From positions 124,001 to 188,000 of the forward strand of contig NZ_JAFBEA010000007.1 in NCBI RefSeq assembly GCF_016908515.1: DNA of 64,000 bases, read 5' to 3'. Below, piece after piece: positions 33,642 through 42,944 of this stretch. The stretch's first letter is position 1, and every line of letters begins with the position of its first letter. The translations under genes were made by a program, and so were the position numbers. Source of the DNA: Virgibacillus halotolerans (GTDB lineage Bacteria; Bacillota; Bacilli; Bacillales; Amphibacillaceae). Under the pieces are notes generated by a model. It made no database searches and was not told where the DNA came from. It was given only the letters and a program-made list of their open reading frames with translations.

Positions 33642-34160
33642 TTATACATCCCATGGCTTTTTAACTGTAAGTTTTGCTACAAGTGATTTATGCTGTTCCC
33701 GTTTCAGCTTGCGAATCCTCGCTCTTTCTTCACCAGTTTCATATAAATATTTTTCTTCCTCTGTTTCTGGAATAATACCTGGCACTGCAATAGGCTTCTT
33801 ATTTTCACCCAATGCTACGAAAGTCAGAAATGCAGTCGCGGCGATTCTGCGTTTGGCAGTGATCATATCTTCAGCAATTACTTTACAAAATATTTCCATT
33901 GAACTTCTTCCTGTATAGGCAACAAATGACTCGATACAAACAGAATCATCTACTCGAATCGGTTCAATAAAATTGACGGAATCAGTTGATGCTGTCACAC
34001 ATTCTTTCACTCTCGCATGTCTACGGGCAGAAAGCGTTGCACAAGCATCCAGCTTTCGCATTAATACACCACCGAATAATGTGTGATAATTATTTAAATC
34101 ATTAATGAGTACTTGGTCATTTTGTATAATCCTTGTTTCTTTCGTTTTTTTTGCTTCCAT
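33642..34160 (-). CDS. acyl-CoA thioesterase (hotdog fold, YkhA/BACH type)
   Basis: The 172-residue protein has the acyl-CoA hydrolase hotdog domain: NDLNNYHTLFGGVLMRKLDA with the conserved Asn/His and Asp environment, then DSVNFIEPIRVDDSVCIESF and a C-terminal tail with KLKREQHKSL. These hexameric enzymes hydrolyse medium to long acyl-CoA and maintain free CoA. It is preceded by AAGGTGAACGATAT and followed by an unknown gene on the same transcript. Confidence 0.9.
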   Translation of the reverse strand: MEAKKTKETRIIQNDQVLINDLNNYHTLFGGVLMRKLDACATLSARRHARVKECVTASTDSVNFIEPIRVDDSVCIESFVAYTGRSSMEIFCKVIAEDMITAKRRIAATAFLTFVALGENKKPIAVPGIIPETEEEKYLYETGEERARIRKLKREQHKSLVAKLTVKKPWDV

Positions 34161-34286
34161 ATATCGTTCACCTTATCTTTATAGACATTAACTACATCAA
34201 TTAGTATAGCCCCTCCAACAGTGTGAAGTACAATGCCGATCCGACATGTGATACATAACAAAGTGTTATGAAAGCGTCTTAACTAC

Positions 34287-34326
34287 AAAAGAAGGCTTTC
34301 TCCTTAATCACGGAGAAAACCTTCTT
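34287..34326 (-). terminator. terminator overlapping the LysR-type gene end
   Basis: Minus strand GAAGGTTTTCTCC pairs with GGAGAAAGCCTTC around GTGATTAA, followed by TTTTGTAG. The 5' arm begins at the stop region of the LysR-type gene. Confidence 0.8.
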
Positions 34327-35224
34327 ATTCATTCCACTTTGCTGTTTGTGCAAGTTTTTCCTCGGCAAAGCGGATAAATTCCTTCTTCATATAGGTTAAA
34401 TGATGATCCTTTTTCCAAATAATCGCAAGCACCCAGTCAATCATTGGATCCGATACACTAATGGCCTGCACATTGCTCGTTAATGCATTGCACGTGCTTT
34501 CAGGTAGTAAAGATACGCCCAAATTTGAAGCTACCATTTCCTCGATGAAATCCAGTTGCGAGGTCTCTGATATGACACTTGGTTCAAAGCCTACGTGCTT
34601 GCATGCTGTCATAATACTGTCCCGTAAGGCAAAGTCTTTATCAAACATAATAAACGCTTCTTCTTTCAAGGCTGATAAGGGGATCGATTGTTGATCAGCG
34701 AGATGGTGCGAGGCCGGGACGATCAATTTTAATTTTTCTTTTACAAAGGCATAATAATCAAAAATATCACGCTGCGTAGGGAGCACAACTACACCAAAAT
34801 CTAGTTTGTCATTCATCACATTTTCTTCCACGCGCTTTGATCCGTCTTCCTCTAACTGAAAAGTGATTTCTGGATATTCCTTATGAAAAGAAGCCATCAG
34901 TCGGGAAAAGAAAAACGAATTAACAATGGAGGGAAGCCCAATTCGTATATGTCCCTTCTTCAAATGTTTCAAATCATCCAACTCAGCTTGCATCTCCTGA
35001 TGCTGCTCTTCAATGACCTGCGCATATTTATAAAGCACATGTCCAGCTTCTGTTAATGTCAGCTGCTTTCGTGATCGATGAAAAAGGGCTGCACCAACCT
35101 CTTCCTCTAAGGACTTAATGATTCTGCTAATAGCGGGTTGTGTTATGTATAATTGGCTAGCAGCATGTGTAAAACTGCCCGTTCGTGTTACTTCCATAAA
35201 ATATTGCAAATGCCTGATTTCCAT
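34325..35224 (-). CDS. LysR-family transcriptional regulator
   Basis: The 299-residue regulator has an N-terminal winged helix (MEIRHLQYFMEVTRTGSFTH, AASQLYITQPAISRIIKSLE) and a periplasmic-binding-like effector domain with IRIGLPSIVNSFFFSRLMA. It resembles the CidR/YwbI group, but no lrgAB/cidAB-like genes are near; no divergent target gene is present, so the target is unknown. ATG 35224 was preferred over an upstream GTG that belongs to the AGGTGAT ribosome site. Confidence 0.9.
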   Translation of the reverse strand: MEIRHLQYFMEVTRTGSFTHAASQLYITQPAISRIIKSLEEEVGAALFHRSRKQLTLTEAGHVLYKYAQVIEEQHQEMQAELDDLKHLKKGHIRIGLPSIVNSFFFSRLMASFHKEYPEITFQLEEDGSKRVEENVMNDKLDFGVVVLPTQRDIFDYYAFVKEKLKLIVPASHHLADQQSIPLSALKEEAFIMFDKDFALRDSIMTACKHVGFEPSVISETSQLDFIEEMVASNLGVSLLPESTCNALTSNVQAISVSDPMIDWVLAIIWKKDHHLTYMKKEFIRFAEEKLAQTAKWNE

Positions 35225-35363
35225 CAAAATCACCTGCCTTTTATCCTGCTATCTCTTTAGATACTTGATAACAGTTTACCATACAGAAGCGCTTGAAAGA
35301 AAATACACCGTTTGTTTAGAAAACTAAAGCAGTAAGAAAGTATTTATGCTTTCTTAACTGCCA

Positions 35364-35410
35364 AGAAAAAGAAACCAGATTGCTCTCTAAAATCGAGGAC
35401 AATCTGTTTC
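35364..35410 (-). terminator. terminator after the MMPL transporter gene
   Basis: Minus strand GAAACAGATTG pairs with CAATCTGGTTTC across a 17-base loop and is followed by TTTTTCTTGG. It lies about 100 bases past the stop. Confidence 0.8.
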
Positions 35411-35508
35411 AAACAGTATATTCCATTTGCGGTGGTCAAAAAGAAAATCCATCATCACACTTTTTCTTTTCACGTCACAATCGGGAATATATTTCAGAGA
35501 GATAGTAA

Positions 35509-37722
35509 CTAATCATGTTTCTTCCATAGCCGTCCAGGCCAGAAAGCATACCTTCCTAAAACAGTGGTTATCGCAGGTACCAGTAAGGGTCTCACAATAA
35601 ATGTATCCAGTAAAATACCAATCGCAGTCACCATTCCGAAATGTACAAGCACTTGCATCGGCATTGTGGCCAGTACTGCGAATGTTCCGGCTAGAATCAA
35701 TCCTGCCGAACTAATCACACTGCTCGTTTCTGCTACTCCTTGCGAAATCGCCTGTTTCAATGGCATGGTTTCACGTTTTTTCCAGATGTTTGAAACAAGG
35801 AAAATATTGTAATCCTCCCCTAACGCGACAAGGAACACAAAGGTGTAAAGCGGAATTAACCCTTGCATTGCAGGTACTCCCATTCCATAGTGAATAATAA
35901 TCCAGCCTAAGCCCAGTGCGGCAAAATAGGATAATATAACGGTTAGTAAAAGATAAATCATCGCAACAATCGAGCGTAAATAAGCAAGCAATAAAAGACC
36001 TACAACGATCAACACGACTGGAATAATCAGTGTCTGATCACGGCTAGTTACTTCCTCTGTATCATATAGCGTTGCTGTTTCCCCACCGATCCACACTTTA
36101 TCGTCTGCATTTTCAACACCTGATTTTGCAAGCTGCTTCGATACTGTATTTTTCAAATCTGGTATCTTTTCAACCATTTCACTGGAATATGGATCCGCTG
36201 CAAGCGTTACTTCATACTCCTGAAAGGATTCGTCTTTTGACCCAGTTCGTGGATCACTTACCTTTTCTACCATTGACATGGATGCTAGATCATCCTGTAG
36301 CGAAATGTCCTTTCCGTCCGTCTGAACAATTACTTGGGATGTAGCCACTTCTCCCGGTGGATAATGATCCGCGACGATTGAGAACCCTTCCCTTGAAGGC
36401 ATATCTTCAGGGAACGAATCGAGTAACCCATAGGTGAATTCCATCTTCATAACAAATGTACCGAGTCCACCAAATAACACGACACAGGTAATAATAATGA
36501 TCCACGGTTTTTCCGTACCCCATCGTCCCAATAATTTACCAAATCTGTTTTTCGACTTAGAACGACGTATGGGCTTGCCTTTCTTTTCCTCTAATGCTTT
36601 TGTCATTGCTTCTGTACGAGGTATAAAAGGGAAGAATGCAACTCTACCGAGTAATGCCAAAATGGCGGGCAATAACGTTAAACTGGTAACCCCCATAATA
36701 AATATGGCTAAACTAAACGGAACAGCAAACCTGTCATACGATGCATAATACGCTAACCCTAGTGCAAGCAATGCTAGCGCTGTTGTCATGGCACTGATCA
36801 AAATGGCCCCACCAGTTCCACTAATTGCCTTTTGCATCGCCACATATTTATTTGGCTCCATCCGCAGTTCATCCCGATATCTAGAAACAAGAAATAAACA
36901 ATAATCCGTTCCGGCGCCAAATAGCAGCACCGTCATAATCGAAACCACTTGCGCATCCACAACGATCAACCCTTTATCTGCCATTAATCCAAGTAGCGGA
37001 CTAATCAGCCCATAGGCGATTCCAACAGCAACAAGTGGAACAATGGCAAGCAATGGCGAACGGTATAATACAATCAATAATACCAATACAATAAGAACGG
37101 TTGAAACCAATAGCGTTACATCTGCATTACTAAACAAAGAAACAGCATCTGTTTGAATTCCTACAGGCCCTGTAAAGCGCAAATGTAATCCATCGTCAGA
37201 TAGATCCTCATTTAATATAGACTTTCCTGCATTGCTTTCAATCCTGTCTTGTAATTGGTCCAATGCCAGTCCGAGCTGCTCGGTTGAAGCATCTTTTTCA
37301 AAAAATACCGGCGTTGTTAATGCCTCACCATCCTCAGATGCAGATTCCATCAATGCTTCAGCAGGAGCTTTATCTAAAGGCGGGATAAACGCTTGCTGTT
37401 TCAGTGGATTATCCTGCAATTGTGCATATAAATCCTGAACCTTTTTGAAGTCGTCTTCTTTCAGGCCACCATCGCGGTACCAAACCAATAGTAATGGCGT
37501 ACCCGCATCATCGGAAAATTGTTCTTTAGAAATTTTCGAAGCTTCGACTGACATTACGTCATCCGGTAGCAATTGATTGGATTCTGTTTCCGTATCATTC
37601 ACCTGTGGCCAGATAAACGATACAACTGCAACCAACAGAATCCAAATAAATAAGCTAGCCCAACGTGTTTTTGGGCCTGCAACGATATCACCCCAGCGCG
37701 AGATCATTTTTCTCAATGCCAT
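35509..37722 (-). CDS. MMPL-family RND-type exporter (YdfJ/YdgH-like)
   Basis: A transporter of about 737 residues with the two-fold RND layout: one span, a large outside domain of about 170 residues, five or six spans, then a repeat of this after about residue 400. Proton-relay-like acidic residues in membrane helices are visible in GAGTDYCLFLVSRYRDEL and its counterpart GEDYNIFLVSNIWKKRE. MMPL proteins export lipids, drugs or toxic compounds. The start is ambiguous: ATG 37722 after AAAGGATG, or a longer frame to 37758. A TetR gene is divergent 176-212 bases away and probably represses it. Confidence 0.9.
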   Translation of the reverse strand: MALRKMISRWGDIVAGPKTRWASLFIWILLVAVVSFIWPQVNDTETESNQLLPDDVMSVEASKISKEQFSDDAGTPLLLVWYRDGGLKEDDFKKVQDLYAQLQDNPLKQQAFIPPLDKAPAEALMESASEDGEALTTPVFFEKDASTEQLGLALDQLQDRIESNAGKSILNEDLSDDGLHLRFTGPVGIQTDAVSLFSNADVTLLVSTVLIVLVLLIVLYRSPLLAIVPLVAVGIAYGLISPLLGLMADKGLIVVDAQVVSIMTVLLFGAGTDYCLFLVSRYRDELRMEPNKYVAMQKAISGTGGAILISAMTTALALLALGLAYYASYDRFAVPFSLAIFIMGVTSLTLLPAILALLGRVAFFPFIPRTEAMTKALEEKKGKPIRRSKSKNRFGKLLGRWGTEKPWIIIITCVVLFGGLGTFVMKMEFTYGLLDSFPEDMPSREGFSIVADHYPPGEVATSQVIVQTDGKDISLQDDLASMSMVEKVSDPRTGSKDESFQEYEVTLAADPYSSEMVEKIPDLKNTVSKQLAKSGVENADDKVWIGGETATLYDTEEVTSRDQTLIIPVVLIVVGLLLLAYLRSIVAMIYLLLTVILSYFAALGLGWIIIHYGMGVPAMQGLIPLYTFVFLVALGEDYNIFLVSNIWKKRETMPLKQAISQGVAETSSVISSAGLILAGTFAVLATMPMQVLVHFGMVTAIGILLDTFIVRPLLVPAITTVLGRYAFWPGRLWKKHD

Positions 37723-37934
37723 CATCCTTTCTAATGAAACAGCACTTTTAACCATCACTATTGTATGATCAAAAATAAGTTTAAATCGCTTTTACATATG
37801 GAAATTTTATATGTATCTCATTTTCACTATAATTATATATACTGGAAGGTTAATATTCAATGGGTATCCTTTAAATAATTTTTCTAACAAAATATGATAT
37901 ACTGTGGTCGAATAAGATCAAGGAGAATATTAGC

Positions 37935-38555
37935 ATGAAAAAAAATCGCTCACCAGGAAGACCGCCTTCACATAAAGTAACACAACCAACCAATGAATTG
38001 ATCTTGCAAACGGCTGCACAGCTTTTTCTTAATCACAGCTATTCAGAAGTTTCCATGGATGATGTTGCAATAGAATGCAATATCACAAAAGCTACCGTAT
38101 ATTACTACTTCAACACCAAAGCAGTGTTATATACAGAGACCATGATTAAAATGATGGAACGCATTCGAGGTCATATCATGACAATCTTAGTAGAAGACAA
38201 GCCACTTAAGTCTCGACTCTTAAAGTTAGCAATCACCTATTTAACCGAAACAATTAGCATCGATATCGATGGCATCATGCGCGGAACAAAAAATACATTA
38301 TCTGAATCGCAAACACAAGCCATACGAAAAGAAGAGGATCAAATGTACCAAGTCATTGCAAATGTATTAGAGGACGCCATGAAGATGGGTGAAGTAAGAA
38401 AGATTGACCCTATATTTGCAGCCCACGCTTATATGTCACTGCTAACAATCGACACCGATCGAAATACGAAAGAGGGCACATTTATTTCTCCGCCGATTGA
38501 GGAAACTGCAGAAAACATCATTGATTTCTTCTGGCGAGGTATCTCCAAAGAATAA
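37935..38555 (+). CDS. TetR-family regulator divergent from the MMPL exporter
   Basis: The 206-residue regulator has an N-terminal helix-turn-helix (EVSMDDVAIECNITKATVYY, YFNTKAVLY) and a C-terminal ligand domain. The RSPGRPPSHK tail before the domain is basic. The divergent placement next to an MMPL exporter is the classic repressor-efflux pairing. The ribosome site is AAGGAGAATATTAGC. I could not pick a convincing operator in the 37759-37934 gap, which is AT-rich. Confidence 0.9.
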   Translation: MKKNRSPGRPPSHKVTQPTNELILQTAAQLFLNHSYSEVSMDDVAIECNITKATVYYYFNTKAVLYTETMIKMMERIRGHIMTILVEDKPLKSRLLKLAITYLTETISIDIDGIMRGTKNTLSESQTQAIRKEEDQMYQVIANVLEDAMKMGEVRKIDPIFAAHAYMSLLTIDTDRNTKEGTFISPPIEETAENIIDFFWRGISKE

Positions 38556-38597
38556 TACGAGATGCATCAAGGGCGCAAATCCTCCAATACAAACATA

Positions 38598-39125
38598 TTA
38601 GAGGAATATAGCGCCATATACGAGCGCCCCAAGCACAACATAGGCTGGACTGATACCCTTTTTTTCCAATAAGAAATATCCGCAGACAATTAGGACCCCT
38701 GTGTGAAGCCAGCCAACCTGCGTATAGGAATCAAAAAAGAAGTCATATGTCATGACACCTAACAGTACTGCGATGGTCGGACGAACAATTTGCGTCAGCC
38801 TTTTCACTTTCGGCGAATCCTTAAATTTTAACAACAGTCCAAGCAATGCGATCATCATAATTAATGATGGAGCAACAGATGCAAATAGACCAATGAAGGA
38901 TCCTAAAACTCCGCCTTGTTCAAAGCCAATATAAGCAGCTAGTTTGGTAGAAATCGGTCCAGGTAATCCATTACCGAGCGCTACCATCTCACTGAATTCG
39001 TTCGTTGTAAACCAGCCATAGCGATTGACAACTTCATGCTCAAGCAATGGAATCGTTGCTGGCCCACCGCCATATCCCAATATATTCGATGTGAAATTGG
39101 CTAGAAATATTTTCCAATAAATCAT
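38598..39125 (-). CDS. chromate transporter family protein, C-half partner
   Basis: A 175-residue CHR-domain protein with about five spans, beginning IYWKIFLANFTSNILGYGGG and containing PLLEHEVVNRYGW and GLPGPISTKLAAYIGFEQGG. Short CHR proteins work as pairs that together equal one long ChrA. It overlaps the preceding CHR gene by ATGA and was probably made by duplication. Export of chromate or sulfate-like anions is inferred only from family. Confidence 0.88.
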   Translation of the reverse strand: MIYWKIFLANFTSNILGYGGGPATIPLLEHEVVNRYGWFTTNEFSEMVALGNGLPGPISTKLAAYIGFEQGGVLGSFIGLFASVAPSLIMMIALLGLLLKFKDSPKVKRLTQIVRPTIAVLLGVMTYDFFFDSYTQVGWLHTGVLIVCGYFLLEKKGISPAYVVLGALVYGAIFL

Positions 39126-39679
39126 GATTCACCCGCCTGACTTTCTGCTTTCTTTTCCTTAGAAAATAACGCGGACAGGATAAGTGCGATAATTAAAAAT
39201 GCTGGATGAATCCCCAACACTTGCATGACTACGATACTAATCGCCGTAAATATAATGGTAGAAGTCCAGCCCATTAATGTTTTGGACTTTTTAATGAAGT
39301 CCCAGGCCAATACACCAATCATGACACCTGCGATCGGCAACACACCTTTGGCCATTCCTTGGACCCATGATACATCCTTATAAGCATTTAACACGGTGAG
39401 CAACAATATCATTAGCGATGCAGTCGGTATCACGGTGGCAACAATACAATTAAGCAGACCCCAAAATCCACCAACACGCCAGCCGATATACCCCGACAAT
39501 TTTGTATTAATTGGTCCGGGAAGCGTATTGGCAAGTGCTAATACATCCGCAAACTCATCATCATCCATCCACTGATATGTTTTCACGACTTCTTTATGCA
39601 TGAGCGGAATCGCTGAAAGTCCCCCACCATATCCGAGCATTCCCGCACGGAAGAAGGCCATAAATAAATCCTTTTGCAT
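39122..39679 (-). CDS. chromate transporter family protein, N-half partner
   Basis: A 185-residue CHR-domain protein, QKDLFMAFFRAGMLGYGGGL at its start, with IPLMHKEVV and LPGPINTKLSGYIGWRVGG. It is the first gene of a two-gene operon and overlaps the next by four bases. The two are homologous to each other along their length and should have opposite membrane topology or form a dimer. Confidence 0.88.
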   Translation of the reverse strand: MQKDLFMAFFRAGMLGYGGGLSAIPLMHKEVVKTYQWMDDDEFADVLALANTLPGPINTKLSGYIGWRVGGFWGLLNCIVATVIPTASLMILLLTVLNAYKDVSWVQGMAKGVLPIAGVMIGVLAWDFIKKSKTLMGWTSTIIFTAISIVVMQVLGIHPAFLIIALILSALFSKEKKAESQAGES

Positions 39680-39844
39680 GATAAAATCACATTCCTTTAT
39701 AGTTTACAAGTATTCTATACGCTTCGTTTCTCCTTACAGTCTACCAGAAAAAGAACAAATTCACTAAATAGTTTGGATCGAAATAACTTGACATGTTGTA
39801 ACTTTTTTTGTAATAATAATAGCAATAAGTTATTCATTTGACCT

Positions 39845-39945
39845 TTAAAACAGTCCCGTGAGGCTGGTAAGGATCGTGCGCGTATAAATAATGTTGTGCC
39901 CATTGCATAGCAGTTGGATAGACTCTATCTATATTTGTATACAAC
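39845..39945 (+). promoter_or_regulatory. PyrR-dependent attenuator leader of the uracil permease gene
   Basis: The segment CAGTCCCGTGAGGCTGG (39851-39867) matches the PyrR-binding consensus ARUCCNGNGAGGYU and is in the usual position ahead of a terminator. With UMP/UTP bound, PyrR should stabilise this hairpin and let the terminator at 39946-39983 form. A promoter-like TTGACA (about 39787) lies before it. Confidence 0.88.
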
Positions 39946-39983
39946 GAAGCATCCTGCCGTCTCACATGGCAGGATGCTTTTTT
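39946..39983 (+). terminator. attenuator terminator before the uracil permease gene
   Basis: AAGCATCCTGCC pairs with GGCAGGATGCTT around GTCTCACAT, followed by TTTTTTATTT. It lies 40 bases before the permease start and completes the PyrR attenuator. Confidence 0.93.
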
Positions 39984-40022
39984 ATTTATAGTGACCTATT
40001 ATTTATACGAGGAGAGAAAAGA

Positions 40023-41288
40023 ATGAAGCCACGTGAAATTCAAGTTCATGAACGTCTACCGTTTTTACAAAGTTTACCATTAAGTTTCCAGCATTTATTT
40101 GCCATGTTTGGTTCCACGGTCCTGGTGCCTATTTTGTTCGGAGTGGATCCTGCAACCATTCTACTGATGAACGGGATTGGAACCCTCATTTATATCTTTA
40201 TTACAAAAGGGAAAATCCCTGCCTACCTTGGCTCCAGCTTCGCCTTTATTTCACCAGTTACTGCGGTGTTGGCCAACCATGCTGGTGGTGGCTATGGATA
40301 TGTATTGGGCGGGTTTTTTCTTGTTGGGCTAACGCTCGTGATTATTTCTCTCATCGTCAGGGTAGCGGGAACAGCATGGATAGATGTGATCTTCCCTCCG
40401 GCTGCAATGGGTGCAATCGTTGCTGTTATTGGGCTTGAGCTTGTACCTACCGCAGCAGATATGGCGGGGTTAATACAAGCAGAGGGAACAAATCCGAATA
40501 CAATCGCGATAACCGTTTCATTGCTTACACTCGGAACCACTGTTATTTACTGGGTTACCATGCGTGGCTTTTTAAAAATAATTCCAATTTTGCTCGGTAT
40601 TATCACTGGTTACGTGATTGCCTTTCTCTATGGTATTGTCGATTTTACCAATGTAAAAGAAGCAGCTTGGATATCTGTCCCAACCTACTACCAAATTAAG
40701 TTCAACATTTCCGACATGTTGATTATTTTACCTGCCGCCCTTGTATTAATACCGGAACATATTGGTCATCTGGTCGTAACAGGTAATATTGTAAAAAAGG
40801 ATATGATTAAAGATCCTGGACTTGATCGTTCCTTATTCGGAAATGGGATTTCAACGATTATTTCCAGTTTCCTCGGTTCAACACCAAATACAACATATGG
40901 TGAGAACATCGGTGTACTTGCGATAACGCGTGTATACTCCACCTGGATTATCGGTGGAGCTGCAGTATTAGCAGTTATTCTCTCTTTCTGTGGAAAGTTA
41001 GCTGCTCTGATTTCCTCCATCCCAACACCTGTCATGGGCGGGATATCCCTGCTTTTGTTCGGGATTATTGCTGCCAGTGGTATTCGGATGCTTGTTGAAG
41101 CAAAAGTAGATTACAGTAACTCGCAGAATTTAATTTTGACTTGCGTGGTGCTAGCCATTGGAATTAGCGGTGCCGCGCTTAAAATTGGCACAGTCGATTT
41201 AAGTGGTATGGGACTCGCCACCGTTGTTGCAGTTATTCTAAGCTTATTTTTCAAGCTCCTCGATCTCTTGAAACTATCAAACGAGTAG
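40023..41288 (+). CDS. pyrP: uracil permease (NCS2 family)
   Basis: The 421-residue transporter has about 12-14 spans and NCS2 hallmarks: QHLFAMFGSTVLVPILFGVD, the substrate-site segment LPAALVLIPEHIGHLVVTGN and the downstream GSTPNTTYGENIGVLAITRV. The start is ATG 40023 after GAGGAGAGAAAA; the open frame extends upstream through the attenuator but that is not coding. Unlike the Bacillus pyr operon, no other pyrimidine genes are adjacent, so it is a stand-alone PyrR-regulated permease. Confidence 0.93.
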   Translation: MKPREIQVHERLPFLQSLPLSFQHLFAMFGSTVLVPILFGVDPATILLMNGIGTLIYIFITKGKIPAYLGSSFAFISPVTAVLANHAGGGYGYVLGGFFLVGLTLVIISLIVRVAGTAWIDVIFPPAAMGAIVAVIGLELVPTAADMAGLIQAEGTNPNTIAITVSLLTLGTTVIYWVTMRGFLKIIPILLGIITGYVIAFLYGIVDFTNVKEAAWISVPTYYQIKFNISDMLIILPAALVLIPEHIGHLVVTGNIVKKDMIKDPGLDRSLFGNGISTIISSFLGSTPNTTYGENIGVLAITRVYSTWIIGGAAVLAVILSFCGKLAALISSIPTPVMGGISLLLFGIIAASGIRMLVEAKVDYSNSQNLILTCVVLAIGISGAALKIGTVDLSGMGLATVVAVILSLFFKLLDLLKLSNE

Positions 41289-41344
41289 ACCTGAACAGCG
41301 TACAAACAGTGGGCTTACAGTGCCACCCGGAAATCGCAGGACAG

Positions 41345-42244
41345 TTATTTATGTACCATTTCCCGGCCAACAAGCACCTCTAAGTCCACTGTTATTTCCG
41401 CCGTTTCTTTTGCTAAAAAGGAAGCCACACGTGCTTCTGAAGCAGACCAAGCAAGCGGGGTCATTTTAACAAGAGATTGAATGGATGAACGGTCAAGCGT
41501 TTGTCTATAAAAAACCCTTGAACTAGCAACTATTTCAAAGTATTCACGAAACCTGGCAACCGTTTCTGCATTCGAATAGTTCTGCTTTTCAGGCTCAGCA
41601 AAGAAAGCTTCTCGTAATTCTTTTAAATACCCGCTACGGGGAACGACTTTAACGACCAGTCCATCCTTTTTCAATAGTCGATTGAATTCCGTATAGTTTG
41701 AAGGAGATAGAATATTAAGGATTACATCAAACTGCTGATCTTTAAATGGTATGTGTGCAAGATCAGCAACCGCCCAAATCATATTACTGTAATGTTTTGC
41801 GGCGCTAAGGATACCTTCCTTTGCTATATCAATCCCTGCACCCATGACCGAGCTGTCTTCTCCAATAGAAATCCGCTCGCAAATGTCTGCCAAGTGAGAA
41901 CCTTCTCCACAACCAGTATCAAGCAGGGAGAGTTGCTCATTTCCCTGTTTCTTTTGCGTATTAATAATATCAGTGATGGCGGCCATCAACGGCTTAAAAA
42001 AGCCTTTCTCAGCAATGAGACTATGTCGCTCTGTAAAGAGATCCTTACCATATTTTGTCTTCGATTGTTTGATCATTAAGTTGATATATCCCTGTTTGGT
42101 AAAATCAAATGTATGATTTTTTTCACACACAAGACTTTCCAATGCAACAACATGCATTGAAGCACTGCAAACAGGACATTTAAACACCGATTCAAAATTA
42201 CTTACATACGTTGCACTTTTTACCTTTTTGTTCATTTTCGACAT
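41345..42244 (-). CDS. 23S rRNA (guanine-N1)-methyltransferase RlmA-type
   Basis: The 299-residue enzyme has an N-terminal zinc finger (FKCPVCSASM...LVCEKNH: Cys23, 26, 40, His44) and a class I SAM domain with motif I LLDTGCGEGSHLADI. This order is diagnostic of the RlmA(I)/RlmA(II) family that methylates G745 or G748 in 23S rRNA helix 35; some members give tylosin resistance. Which G is used cannot be read off. Start ATG 42244 lies behind GAGGTGTTGTTA; the longer frame to 42322 adds a spurious hydrophobic leader. Confidence 0.9.
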   Translation of the reverse strand: MSKMNKKVKSATYVSNFESVFKCPVCSASMHVVALESLVCEKNHTFDFTKQGYINLMIKQSKTKYGKDLFTERHSLIAEKGFFKPLMAAITDIINTQKKQGNEQLSLLDTGCGEGSHLADICERISIGEDSSVMGAGIDIAKEGILSAAKHYSNMIWAVADLAHIPFKDQQFDVILNILSPSNYTEFNRLLKKDGLVVKVVPRSGYLKELREAFFAEPEKQNYSNAETVARFREYFEIVASSRVFYRQTLDRSSIQSLVKMTPLAWSASEARVASFLAKETAEITVDLEVLVGREMVHK

Positions 42245-42478
42245 TAACAACACCTCATTTATTCCGAAACAAGCATAGCACATGTATGCAAAAAACAGAA
42301 TAAATATAATCAATTTACACATAAACTGATAACCAGTAAATACCGCTCAAAACGAATCACTCCCGGCATATCCAGCAGTTTAAGCGACTGCCAGACTTGG
42401 GAATTTAGTGACTGATTCGCAAATCACGGTTTTGTTGTAAACTCCATGTACCTCGCTAGCTATGAAAAGCAAATTCGA

Positions 42479-42898
42479 TTAGCCTTTTGCTGGTTGCAGA
42501 TAATTCGGTGTCAAGCCTAAGTATTCCAGAATCTGATTTCTACGGGTTGTTCTAGGAAGAAATTGTCGGATATCATCCTCATGATAGCCCACTTGTAATC
42601 TTTTTTCATCCATAATAATAGGACGACGCAATAATCTGGGGTGTTGATGTATTAACTCTAACAACTCTTGTAAGGGAAGCGACTCGATGTCCAGATCCAG
42701 TTCCTTAAACGTTTTTGAGCGTGTTGAAATGATTTCATCTGTTCCATCTACTGTCATACGAAGAATTTCCTGCAATTCATCTACTGTTAGCGGATTTTTG
42801 ATGATGTTGCGGTCAATGTAATTGATCCCGTTTTTTGTTAACCATTCTTTTGATCTCCTTGACGAGGCACAAGTTGCTCCATAAACTGTTACTGTCAT
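42479..42898 (-). CDS. Spx-family regulator lacking the second redox cysteine
   Basis: The 139-residue protein is close to Spx over its length: ILRMTVDGTDEIISTRSK, LLRRPIIMDEKRLQVGYHED and IRQFLPR are the RNA polymerase alpha-binding and core signatures. Canonical Spx has a C10-x-x-C13 redox switch. Here it is C10-A-S-S13, so the disulfide cannot form. The C-terminus (YLGLTPNYLQPAKG) differs from the ClpXP-recognised Spx end. It follows a TetR gene after 46 bases and is likely co-transcribed and so inducible. Confidence 0.87.
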   Translation of the reverse strand: MTVTVYGATCASSRRSKEWLTKNGINYIDRNIIKNPLTVDELQEILRMTVDGTDEIISTRSKTFKELDLDIESLPLQELLELIHQHPRLLRRPIIMDEKRLQVGYHEDDIRQFLPRTTRRNQILEYLGLTPNYLQPAKG

Positions 42899-42944
42899 TT
42901 AAAGCACTCCATTCCTATTTGGAAATTATTTGGTACGAATTTAT

